Origin: JAJFIE01 sp964344255
GTDB lineage: Bacteria; Pseudomonadota; Alphaproteobacteria; Rhodospirillales; Casp-alpha2
NCBI GenBank assembly: GCA_964344255.1
Contig: CAYFMQ010000011.1
Span: 47,974 to 111,973 of the forward strand
Direction of reading: 5' to 3'
Length of the DNA: 64,000 nucleotides
A program made the translations under genes and the position numbers. Of this stretch, positions 57,554 through 64,000 are shown one piece after another (position 1 is the stretch's first letter; every line of letters starts with the position of its first letter). Below the pieces are notes generated by a model that saw nothing but the letters and a program-made list of their open reading frames with translations, was not told the DNA's origin and did no database searches.

Positions 57554-58915
57554 GTGTCCCCCATCGACAATGAACATGCCCTGGCGTGTAGGGGCATTGT
57601 CATTGCCGCCCCGTCGTCAGGAAGCGGAAAGACCCTGTTAACGCTTGGGCTGCTGAGGGCGCTGAGGGACAGGGGTAAAAACGTTGTTTCGGCCAAGATA
57701 GGGCCGGACTATATCGACCCAGCTTTCCATGCATCGGCTAGCGGAGAGGCCTGCCTGAACATAGATCCCTGGGCCATGCGGCGCACACTGCGTGAGCAGG
57801 TGGTAGTCGGTCTGTGCCATGATAAGGAGCTCATTGTATGTGAGGGCGTCATGGGTCTGTTTGACGGTGCAACGGCCCGTGATGGCTCCACGGCCGACAT
57901 TGCTGCAGAAAACGGATGGCCGGTTGTGCTGATCGTGGACGCCCGGTCACAGGCAGCTTCTGCAGCCGCCGTCGTGTTGGGGTTCGTGAAAATGCGAAAT
58001 GACGTAAAAATCGGCGGCGTGATTTTCAACCGTATCGGCAGTGACCGTCACATGGACGTCATCAAAAACGCCATGGCGTACTACGCCCCGGATACACCGG
58101 TTTTCGGCTACTTGCCGAGGGTGGAGAACCTAGAACTCCCCAGTCGTCATCTAGGCCTTGTACAGGCCATAGAGCATGAAGGGCTGGACAGTTTTATCAA
58201 TCAGGCTGCTGCTCACATTAATGAGCATGTGGACCTGGACGCATTGATGGCAATCGCCTGCCCCCCGCAATTGCCGATGGATTCTCATAGCGGTCAATTG
58301 GCGCTGTCCCTGCCCCCTTTGGGGCAACGAATTGCCGTGGCAAAGGATGAAGCCTTTGCCTTTGCCTATCCGCATGTCCTGAACGGCTGGCGCGAGAACG
58401 GTGCGGAAATCAGGTTTTTTTCCCCCCTGGCCGACCAGGAGCCTTGGCCTGACGCCGATGCGGTTTACCTGCCCGGAGGTTATCCAGAGTTGCACGCTGG
58501 CGCCCTGTCGTCAGGATCAGTCTTCCTGCCGGGACTGCACCGGGCCGCTGATAACAAGACGGCTATTTTCGGTGAATGCGGTGGCTATATGGTTTTGGGA
58601 GAAGGGCTGATTGATGCTGACGGCAACCGTCATACCATGGCCGGCCTGCTTCCGCTTGAAACTTCCTTTGCCGAGCGCAAGCTCCATCTGGGATATCGGC
58701 AGGTTGAACTGGCGAACGGGCAAAGCATCAATGGCGGGCTGACGGCAAGTCAGTACAGGGGCCATGAATTCCATTACGCGAAAACGATCCGCGAAGGCGA
58801 TGCAGCTCCTCTTTTCCGGATCAGCGATGCCGCCGGCAACGATTTGGGAACCAGTGGATTATGCGTGGGTTCCGTTGCGGGCTCGTTCATACATCTGGTG
58901 GATCAATGGTCATGA
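57554..58915 (+). CDS. cobB: Cobyrinic acid a,c-diamide synthase
   Basis: A 453-residue glutamine amidotransferase (CobB/CbiA) that amidates the a and c acetates. The start is GTG 57554. The N-terminal ATP-binding region is APSSGSGKTLLTLGLLRAL with KIGPDYIDPAFH; the C-terminal domain has LPGGYPELHA, the catalytic Cys in FGECGGYMVLGEG, and GHEFHYAK. Full length. Its stop overlaps the next gene by 4 bp (ATGA), coupling it to a UPF0260 protein. Confidence 0.95.
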   Translation: MSPIDNEHALACRGIVIAAPSSGSGKTLLTLGLLRALRDRGKNVVSAKIGPDYIDPAFHASASGEACLNIDPWAMRRTLREQVVVGLCHDKELIVCEGVMGLFDGATARDGSTADIAAENGWPVVLIVDARSQAASAAAVVLGFVKMRNDVKIGGVIFNRIGSDRHMDVIKNAMAYYAPDTPVFGYLPRVENLELPSRHLGLVQAIEHEGLDSFINQAAAHINEHVDLDALMAIACPPQLPMDSHSGQLALSLPPLGQRIAVAKDEAFAFAYPHVLNGWRENGAEIRFFSPLADQEPWPDADAVYLPGGYPELHAGALSSGSVFLPGLHRAADNKTAIFGECGGYMVLGEGLIDADGNRHTMAGLLPLETSFAERKLHLGYRQVELANGQSINGGLTASQYRGHEFHYAKTIREGDAAPLFRISDAAGNDLGTSGLCVGSVAGSFIHLVDQWS

Positions 58916-59376
58916 ACGAAGACGAAGTGCCAAAGCAGCATGGGACGTTCTGGGAATCCAAAGAGCTGGATGAAATGAACCGGGATGAATGGGAATTGCT
59001 GTGCGACGGTTGCGGTAAATGCTGTCTTGGCAAAGTTGAGGATCCGTCCGGTGGCGGGCTGCGCCATACATCCGTGGCCTGCCGTCTGCTTGATCCAGAA
59101 ACCTGCCGGTGTACGAGTTATGAAGACCGGCACCGGTTTGTTCCTGATTGCGTCAGGATAACGCCCGGAAAAATCAGTAAGCTGTCTTGGCTACCGTCTA
59201 CCTGCGCCTACCGGTTGCTGGCGGATGGATTTCCTCTGCCTGAATGGCATCCTCTTAAAACGGGCGACAATGAAAGCGTGCATGCTGCCGGGCAGTCCGT
59301 CCGGGGGCGCATGGTGTCTGAGCGTGACGTTCTGCCTGAAGACCGCGTTAGCCATATCGCCGACTGGCCTGCATGA
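58912..59376 (+). CDS. UPF0260 (YcgN-like) cysteine-cluster protein, copy 1
   Basis: A 154-residue cytosolic protein with many conserved Cys: LCDGCGKCCLGK, VACRLL, ETCRC, VPDCVR and STCAYRLL. This CxxCGxCC family (YcgN, related to YkgJ) is thought to bind a metal or Fe-S cluster; function is unknown. ATG 58912 overlaps the cobB stop by 4 bp; another ATG lies at 58906. The C-terminus overlaps the second copy by 4 bp. Coupling to cobB suggests a role with metal or corrin chemistry, but this is inference. Confidence 0.85.
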   Translation: MNEDEVPKQHGTFWESKELDEMNRDEWELLCDGCGKCCLGKVEDPSGGGLRHTSVACRLLDPETCRCTSYEDRHRFVPDCVRITPGKISKLSWLPSTCAYRLLADGFPLPEWHPLKTGDNESVHAAGQSVRGRMVSERDVLPEDRVSHIADWPA

Positions 59377-59834
59377 GAAATGAGGCGAACGTGAGCCAGG
59401 AACAGCCCGTACCTGTCTTGAAAGCCAAGTCTCTGTCGGAACTGACGCCTGCAGAATGGGAATCACTGTGTGACGGTTGCGGGAAATGCTGCCTCAACAA
59501 GCTGATCAACGATGATGACGATTTGTTCTTTACGGATGTCGCCTGCCGCCTGCTTGATCTGGAAACCTGCCAGTGCCGGAATTATTCGGAACGGCGCAAA
59601 CACGTCCCCGATTGTCAGGTTCTGACAGCCGACAATATTTTGGAGATCAAGTGGCTGCCCTCAACCTGCGCCTATCGTCTGCTGGCGGAAGGTGGGGAAT
59701 TGCCGGGCTGGCATCCGTTGGTTAGCGGTGATCCGGAAAGCGTTCACAAAGCGGGCATTTCGGTGCGGGGGCGCTGCTTCTCAGAAGACGATGTTCTCGA
59801 TCTGGAAAACCGGATTGTCGAGTGGCCGGAATAG
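59373..59834 (+). CDS. UPF0260 (YcgN-like) cysteine-cluster protein, copy 2
   Basis: A 153-residue paralogue of the preceding gene. It has the same Cys set (LCDGCGKCCLNK, VACRLL, ETCQC, VPDCQV, STCAYRLL) and the family ending SVRGRCFSEDDVLDLENRIVEWP, and is the closer of the two to E. coli YcgN as I recall that sequence (NKLIxDDDD before the F-T-D-V-ACR). ATG 59373 overlaps the stop of copy 1 by 4 bp. Two coupled copies in tandem are uncommon and may work as a heterodimer. Confidence 0.88.
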   Translation: MRNEANVSQEQPVPVLKAKSLSELTPAEWESLCDGCGKCCLNKLINDDDDLFFTDVACRLLDLETCQCRNYSERRKHVPDCQVLTADNILEIKWLPSTCAYRLLAEGGELPGWHPLVSGDPESVHKAGISVRGRCFSEDDVLDLENRIVEWPE

Positions 59835-59850
59835 GGATCCATGAACTATC

Positions 59851-59875
59851 AATCCGTTTCTGCTATAAACGGATT
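59851..59875. promoter_or_regulatory. Perfect 9-bp inverted repeat before the DapA-family gene
   Basis: AATCCGTTT (59851-59859) and AAACGGATT (59867-59875) are exact inverted repeats around CTGCTAT, 36 bp before the next gene. No T-run follows, so an operator is more likely than a terminator; a weak bidirectional stop is possible. Confidence 0.5.
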
Positions 59876-59910
59876 CGGACTGGATTAAGCTTGGTTAAAG
59901 GACAATTGAT

Positions 59911-60840
59911 TTGCCTCCGGTAACGAAGGTCATGAAAGGCGTCTATGCCGCCGTAACGACTCCCCTTCACGAAGACCTTTCACCTGACCATGCCCGCATG
60001 GTGAACCATTGCCGGTGGTTGTTGGCGAATGGGTGTGATGGCCTGGGCATACTTGGCACGACAGGTGAATCCACTTCTTTCAGCGTTGCCGAACGCAAGG
60101 CCATACTGGAAGGCTTGGCGTCGGCCGGTATCCCCCCGGAAAAATGTATGCCCGGCACGGGTGCGGCTTCGTTTGCAGATTCTGTCGAACTGACCTGTCA
60201 TGCTCTCGATATGGGCACAGGCGGGGTTCTGATTCTGCCACCGTTTTATTTTAAGGGAGTCACCGACGATGGCGTTTTTGCAGCCTATGCAGAGATTATC
60301 GAACGCGTTGGCGATCCCGGTTTAAGGATTTATCTCTACAATTTCCCCCAGATGTCGGGAGTTCCGATATCTTTGGACGTTATAGCCCGGCTGATTGAGC
60401 AATATCCAGGTACGGTGGTTGGCGTCAAGGACAGTTCAGGTGACGTCGATAATATGCTGGCCATGGTGGAGCGCTTTCCGGGGTTCGCTGTTTTCCCAGG
60501 TTCGGAATACTCATTTCTGAAGGTCTTGCGTGCAGGTGGCGCAGGTTGCATTACGGCGGTCTCAAATATCTCGGCTCCCGTTGCCCAAAAGGTCTACTCG
60601 TCATGGTTTGAGAGCCAGAGCGTCAACGAGCAGGCCAACGAGACGCTGCTAACGTTGCGTAAGATTATTTCTGCCTACCCGCTTTCAGCCGGCATCAAGG
60701 CGATCCTGGCCCGCCATTATGATGACGAAGGATGGCGTCGCGTTCGCCCGACATTGACGCCCCTTGGCGATACTGATCGGGCAGCCTTATTCAAGGCTCT
60801 TGACGACTCCGGCTATACGCTAGCTCCGGTCATGCCGTGA
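59911..60840 (+). CDS. Dihydrodipicolinate synthase/N-acetylneuraminate lyase family protein
   Basis: A class I aldolase of about 309 residues. The Schiff-base Lys is in VVGVKDSSGD, the Tyr in YLYNFPQMSG, and the hydroxypyruvate/pyruvate-binding motif is LGTTGEST. The start is TTG 59911 (with AAAGGA 11 bp upstream) or ATG 59932 (MKGVYAAVTTPL), which is close to where family members begin. The family includes DapA, NanA and sugar-acid aldolases; the Phe after the YN motif and the general sequence do not fit canonical DapA fully, so the substrate is open. It is followed immediately by the metallopeptidase (GTGA overlap). Confidence 0.9.
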   Translation: MPPVTKVMKGVYAAVTTPLHEDLSPDHARMVNHCRWLLANGCDGLGILGTTGESTSFSVAERKAILEGLASAGIPPEKCMPGTGAASFADSVELTCHALDMGTGGVLILPPFYFKGVTDDGVFAAYAEIIERVGDPGLRIYLYNFPQMSGVPISLDVIARLIEQYPGTVVGVKDSSGDVDNMLAMVERFPGFAVFPGSEYSFLKVLRAGGAGCITAVSNISAPVAQKVYSSWFESQSVNEQANETLLTLRKIISAYPLSAGIKAILARHYDDEGWRRVRPTLTPLGDTDRAALFKALDDSGYTLAPVMP

Positions 60841-61586
60841 ACATGAATTTACTCAGGAAAAAAAAGAAAAAACGCCGGCCGGAACCGGAAATGACTTCTA
60901 TTGAGTTGGGAGACAGGACAATTCCGTTACGATTTCGGGTTAACGCCCGGGCTCGGCGCATGATTCTGCGCGTCAATCCCGCCCAGGGAATAAATGGCGA
61001 GGCCGTCGTTACCCTGCCACCTGGTGTGGGTAGGAATATGGCAATCCGGTTTGCCGAGGAACGTTCCGATTGGATACAGGGGCAGTTGGAGAAAGCTCCG
61101 CCCAGCGTCCGCTTTGCGGACGGTGCCATAATTCCTTACCTGGGTGATGGGCATGTGGTCAAGCACAGCCCGAATCAACGTGCGCCTGTTGTCCGAAAGG
61201 ATGGTGTTCTCACTGTCGGTGGGGGCTCTGAACACCTCTCCCGGCGGTTGACATCATGGTTGAAGCAGGAAGCGCGTAGGCATATCGAGAAACAGGTGGT
61301 ATCTCTGTCTGAAAAAATTTCCAGACGTCATGGCCGCATTACCATTCGCGATACCCGTTCGCGCTGGGGTTCGTGTTCTTCGTCAGGCGCGCTGAGCTTT
61401 TCCTGGCGATTGGTCATGGCGCCTGAATGGGTGCTGGAATATGTCGTTGCCCACGAAGTGGCCCATCTGGCCGAGCATAATCACAGCCCCGCCTTTTGGG
61501 CGATTGTTGCAGAATTGAATGCGAACGCTGATCGTGCCCGGGACTGGCTGAACAGGAATGGCGAAGCCTTGCACCGCTACGGATAA
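60837..61586 (+). CDS. YgjP-like (DUF45/SprT-type) zinc metallopeptidase
   Basis: A 249-residue protein with zinc site HEVAHLAEHNHSPAFW (HExxH plus downstream His), preceded by SRWGSCSSSGALSFSWRLVMAP, a family hallmark. The N-terminus is very Lys/Arg-rich. The start is GTG 60837 (overlapping the previous stop) or ATG 60843. Members of this family are predicted metal-dependent hydrolases with unknown physiological substrate. Confidence 0.9.
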   Translation: MNMNLLRKKKKKRRPEPEMTSIELGDRTIPLRFRVNARARRMILRVNPAQGINGEAVVTLPPGVGRNMAIRFAEERSDWIQGQLEKAPPSVRFADGAIIPYLGDGHVVKHSPNQRAPVVRKDGVLTVGGGSEHLSRRLTSWLKQEARRHIEKQVVSLSEKISRRHGRITIRDTRSRWGSCSSSGALSFSWRLVMAPEWVLEYVVAHEVAHLAEHNHSPAFWAIVAELNANADRARDWLNRNGEALHRYG

Positions 61587-61663
61587 TTTCGAGTGCCGGC
61601 GGCTTTGTAATAACGCCGCAAACTTCGGATAGATTCCTAGCATAGAGTCGCTACCATACGAGT

Positions 61664-62755
61664 ATGACGACTACATCTACGAGCACTGCACCCACGATGG
61701 CTGGGGATGATAATGACGTTCTCTGGCAACGCTTCAGCGACCGCGATCGACGGTATGACGGAGATTTCGTGATTGCCGTCCGAACAACGGGTATTTACTG
61801 TCGGCCATCCTGCCCGGCGCGGCGCCCCAAACGCCAGAACGTTGCTTTCTATGACGTGCCGGAAGCGGCTGAAATGGCAGGGTACAGGGCATGCAAACGG
61901 TGTAACCCGGGTTCAGCCGAGCCTCACGATCCGGACCTCAGGATGATTCGATCCGTTTGTCGTATTATTACTGAAACGGAGGAACGTATCCCCACTCTTG
62001 AGGACCTGTCGTCCTCAACGGGCGTGAGCCCGTATCACCTGCAACGCCGGTTCAAGGCATTAATGGGGGTATCTCCCAGATCCTATGCCGACGCCGTACG
62101 GCGGAAGCGAATTCGCTCAATGCTGAAGGAGGGAAACGGTGTTGCCGACGCCCTTTATGGGGCCGGGTATGGATCTTCTTCCAGGCTTTATGAAAACGCC
62201 GATAGTTGGCTTGGCATGACACCGGCAAGTTATGCCAAAGGAGGTAAGGGGGCACACATGCATTATGCGATATCCGATACGCCGCTCGGGCGGATGATCG
62301 TCGCTGCGACGGAACGAGGAATTTCTTTTCTGGGCTTCGGCGACAATGACGATGATCTTGTTGCGGAGCTGTCCTCTGATTTCCCGGAGGCTAGAATTGA
62401 GCGGGATTCAGGTGCTCTGCGGGAAGCCCTGTCCGAAATTCTTGAGAACTTTGACCACCTCACGCCAGCCCTTGATTTACCGTTGGATATTCAGGCGACG
62501 GCCTTTCAGGCCAGGGTGTGGCAGGCGCTCCGCGACATTCCTCCCGGGGAAACCCGGACATACCAGGAAATTGCCAGGACTATCGGTAAGCCAAAAGCCG
62601 CCCGGGCTGTCGGGCGCGCCTGCGCTACAAATCCGGTGTCGTTGGTTGTACCCTGTCATCGTGCCGTTGGCAGTGGCGGCGCCTTAACGGGATATCGTTG
62701 GGGAGTCGAAAGGAAAAGGGAGCTCCTGGATCGAGAACGCTCAGAAGAGACGTAA
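61664..62755 (+). CDS. ada: Ada-type bifunctional DNA-repair regulator / O6-methylguanine-DNA methyltransferase
   Basis: A 363-residue protein with all three Ada parts. The N-terminal zinc domain has the Cys set TGIYCRPSCPARRPKRQN and CKRCNP, which accepts methyl groups from phosphotriesters. An AraC-like helix-turn-helix follows (LEDLSSSTGVSPYHLQRRFK, then RIRSMLKEGNGVADALYGAGYGSSSRLYE). The C-terminal MGMT domain has the acceptor Cys in VVPCHRAVG and GYRWGVERKRELL. So it can both repair alkylated DNA and activate the adaptive response. Start ATG 61664. Confidence 0.95.
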   Translation: MTTTSTSTAPTMAGDDNDVLWQRFSDRDRRYDGDFVIAVRTTGIYCRPSCPARRPKRQNVAFYDVPEAAEMAGYRACKRCNPGSAEPHDPDLRMIRSVCRIITETEERIPTLEDLSSSTGVSPYHLQRRFKALMGVSPRSYADAVRRKRIRSMLKEGNGVADALYGAGYGSSSRLYENADSWLGMTPASYAKGGKGAHMHYAISDTPLGRMIVAATERGISFLGFGDNDDDLVAELSSDFPEARIERDSGALREALSEILENFDHLTPALDLPLDIQATAFQARVWQALRDIPPGETRTYQEIARTIGKPKAARAVGRACATNPVSLVVPCHRAVGSGGALTGYRWGVERKRELLDRERSEET

Positions 62756-62847
62756 AATTTCTAATATCGTCATGATCAGTGGAAACGGGCGCTTAGCCGG
62801 GATAGCATGCAAGAGTAACAAACCGGCAATGACGACAGGGCGCGGTT

Positions 62848-63288
62848 ATGACGGAACATTCATCATTATCGTCTTCGCAAAAACACCACACTGTCCAGGT
62901 CCATACGCGTGGTCAGGGATTGTATGAAATTACGTCGGATGTCAGACGCTGGCTTGCAGGGACAGGCATTACATCCGGGTTGTTAACGGTTTTTTGCCGT
63001 CACACCAGCGCCTCTTTAACCATACAGGAGAATGCTGATCCGGACGTCCAGCATGATCTGGATGCTTTTTTCAGACGTATTGTCCAGGAAGACCCCTCAT
63101 TATACCGCCATACAATTGAAGGCCCGGATGACATGCCGGCCCATATAAGGTCCGCCTTGACGGATTGCAGCCTGTCCATCCCGGTTGTGGATTGCGAACC
63201 TGTGCTAGGTACCTGGCAGGGAATTTATCTGTTTGAGCATAGGACATCGCCTCACCGGCGCGAAATAACGTTACATATCATAGGGTAA
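62848..63288 (+). CDS. YjbQ family protein (UPF0047, secondary thiamine-phosphate synthase-like)
   Basis: A 146-residue protein with the family signature FCRHTSASLTIQENADPDV, then HIRSALTDCSLSIPV and LGTWQGIYLFEHR. The conserved His and Glu form a putative metal site. Some members show weak thiamine-phosphate synthase activity, which gave the annotation; the real role is unknown. Single gene between ada and the globin gene. Confidence 0.92.
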   Translation: MTEHSSLSSSQKHHTVQVHTRGQGLYEITSDVRRWLAGTGITSGLLTVFCRHTSASLTIQENADPDVQHDLDAFFRRIVQEDPSLYRHTIEGPDDMPAHIRSALTDCSLSIPVVDCEPVLGTWQGIYLFEHRTSPHRREITLHIIG

Positions 63289-63343
63289 ATCCTTAAAAGA
63301 AACTTCATTCCGGCATCATTACAAAAACAACCATAACACACTG

Positions 63344-63367
63344 ATATTCCAATCGTATTGGAAATAT
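63344..63367. promoter_or_regulatory. Near-palindrome upstream of the globin-PAS gene
   Basis: ATATTCCAAT and ATTGGAAATAT form a dyad around CGT with one extra A. It lies about 90 bp before the globin start in an AT-rich 170-bp gap, a good position for an operator. Confidence 0.5.
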
Positions 63368-63458
63368 TAGCAAGACTTTTTATTATTTGTGTTTAATATG
63401 GCGCATACACAGTTGTTTATAACTATCTGTAACAGTCGGAAATTTCATTGGGGGCTTC

Positions 63459-64000
63459 ATGACGCCGGAACAAATTGCACTCGTACAGGATTCATTCAAA
63501 TCCGTAGCGCCTATAAAAGAAACAGCAGCTGAACTGTTCTACGGACGCTTGTTTGAGCTTGATCCGAAACTCGAAGGTCTTTTCAAAGGCGATATGAAAG
63601 AACAGGGCCGTAAGCTGATGGCGATTATCGCCACGGCGGTTAACGGCCTTAACGATCTGGATAGTATCGTTCCGGCAGTTCAGGACCTGGGCGTTCGCCA
63701 CGTTGATTATGGCGTCAAACCTGAAGACTACGATACTGTTGCAGCAGCCTTGCTTTGGACACTCGAGCAGGGGTTGGGGGATGCTTGGAGTGACGACCTG
63801 AAGGATGCCTGGGCCGCAGCTTATACGTTGCTGGCGGAAACCATGAAGGACGCTGCCGCCAAGAGTGAAAAGAAACCGGCTGCGAAAAAATCTTCGAAAG
63901 CAGCTAAATCATCTAAAAGTTCTAAAAGCACAGGGGCCAAGAAAATGGACGACACGATGTTCTCCCAGATGGTTGAGGATATGCCGATCAATGTGATGGT
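63459..64000 (+). CDS. Globin-PAS sensor protein, 3' truncated
   Basis: The frame starts at ATG 63459 (MTPEQIALVQDSF) and runs off the right edge after about 180 codons. Residues 1-135 are a bacterial globin of the flavohemoglobin type (ALVQDSFKSVAPIKETAAELFYGRLFELDP, then the proximal-His region LGVRHVDYGV). A Lys/Ser-rich linker (about 137-162) follows, then MFSQMVEDMPINVM, the usual start of a PAS domain in Rhodospirillales methyl-accepting chemotaxis proteins. So this is likely a haem-based oxygen or NO sensor for chemotaxis or signalling; the output domain is not in the window. Confidence 0.85.
   Translation, partial: MTPEQIALVQDSFKSVAPIKETAAELFYGRLFELDPKLEGLFKGDMKEQGRKLMAIIATAVNGLNDLDSIVPAVQDLGVRHVDYGVKPEDYDTVAAALLWTLEQGLGDAWSDDLKDAWAAAYTLLAETMKDAAAKSEKKPAAKKSSKAAKSSKSSKSTGAKKMDDTMFSQMVEDMPINVM

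Noticed and set aside
1..64000. Search for tRNA, rRNA, CRISPR arrays, insertion sequences and phage genes
   Set aside because: No cloverleaf-like gene, no regularly spaced repeats, no transposase or integrase was recognised anywhere in the window.

Overview
The window looks like about 64 kb of an alphaproteobacterial chromosome, most likely a free-living, probably aquatic Rhodospirillales-type organism. The reasons are: the order mutM, small exported protein, enoyl-CoA hydratase, rpsT, dnaA, dnaN, recF, gyrB; the ubiE-ubiB and coaBC-dut neighbours; a heterodisulfide-reductase-like protein followed by DUF3501; and a globin-PAS sensor at the right edge. Coding density is high. I see no insertion sequence, prophage, CRISPR array, tRNA or rRNA. 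Taxonomy is inferred from gene content and order only. Left third (1-24,051), housekeeping: a truncated GlpC-like Fe-S protein and DUF3501; an exported SH3 protein; a D-2-hydroxyacid dehydrogenase; a leftward sulfur module (Rrf2 regulator, cysK, moeB-like, DsrE-like); dut, coaBC, ubiB and ubiE leftward; then mutM, an exported protein, enoyl-CoA hydratase, rpsT and the dnaA-dnaN-recF-gyrB replication group rightward; a class A penicillin-binding protein; and hldE-gmhA for LPS heptose. Middle accessory stretch (24,226-30,621): a sarcosine/dimethylglycine methyltransferase-like protein, two unrecognised proteins, a small metallophosphatase and two tandem paralogues with degenerate EAL-like domains. 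Right half (30,665-58,915), a near-complete corrinoid pathway in several transcription units: cobT (leftward); cobS-cobC-like-cobU-cobW-cobN-cobO, a SYLF lipoprotein and cobQ (rightward); cobD (leftward); a TPR protein and two MFS transporters; cbiX-cobH-cobL-cobI-[cbiG-cobJ fusion]-exported LPPG-repeat protein-cobM-Crp/Fnr regulator (rightward); cobK-cbiD (leftward); then SCO1-cobB and two UPF0260 proteins (rightward). The set mixes markers of early cobalt insertion (CbiX, CbiG, CbiD) with the large subunit of the late chelatase (CobN) and CobW; cobG, cobF and the chelatase AAA+ subunits are not in the window. I recognise no cobalamin riboswitch in any cob intergenic region. The right edge carries a DapA-family enzyme, a YgjP-like metalloprotease, ada, a YjbQ-family protein and the start of a globin-PAS protein. 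The best leads for something undescribed are the Asp/Lys-rich exported protein inside the corrin-ring operon, the two tandem UPF0260 proteins coupled to cobB, the tandem catalytically dead EAL-like pair with a terminator-like hairpin in its leader, and several palindromic or multi-hairpin intergenic elements.
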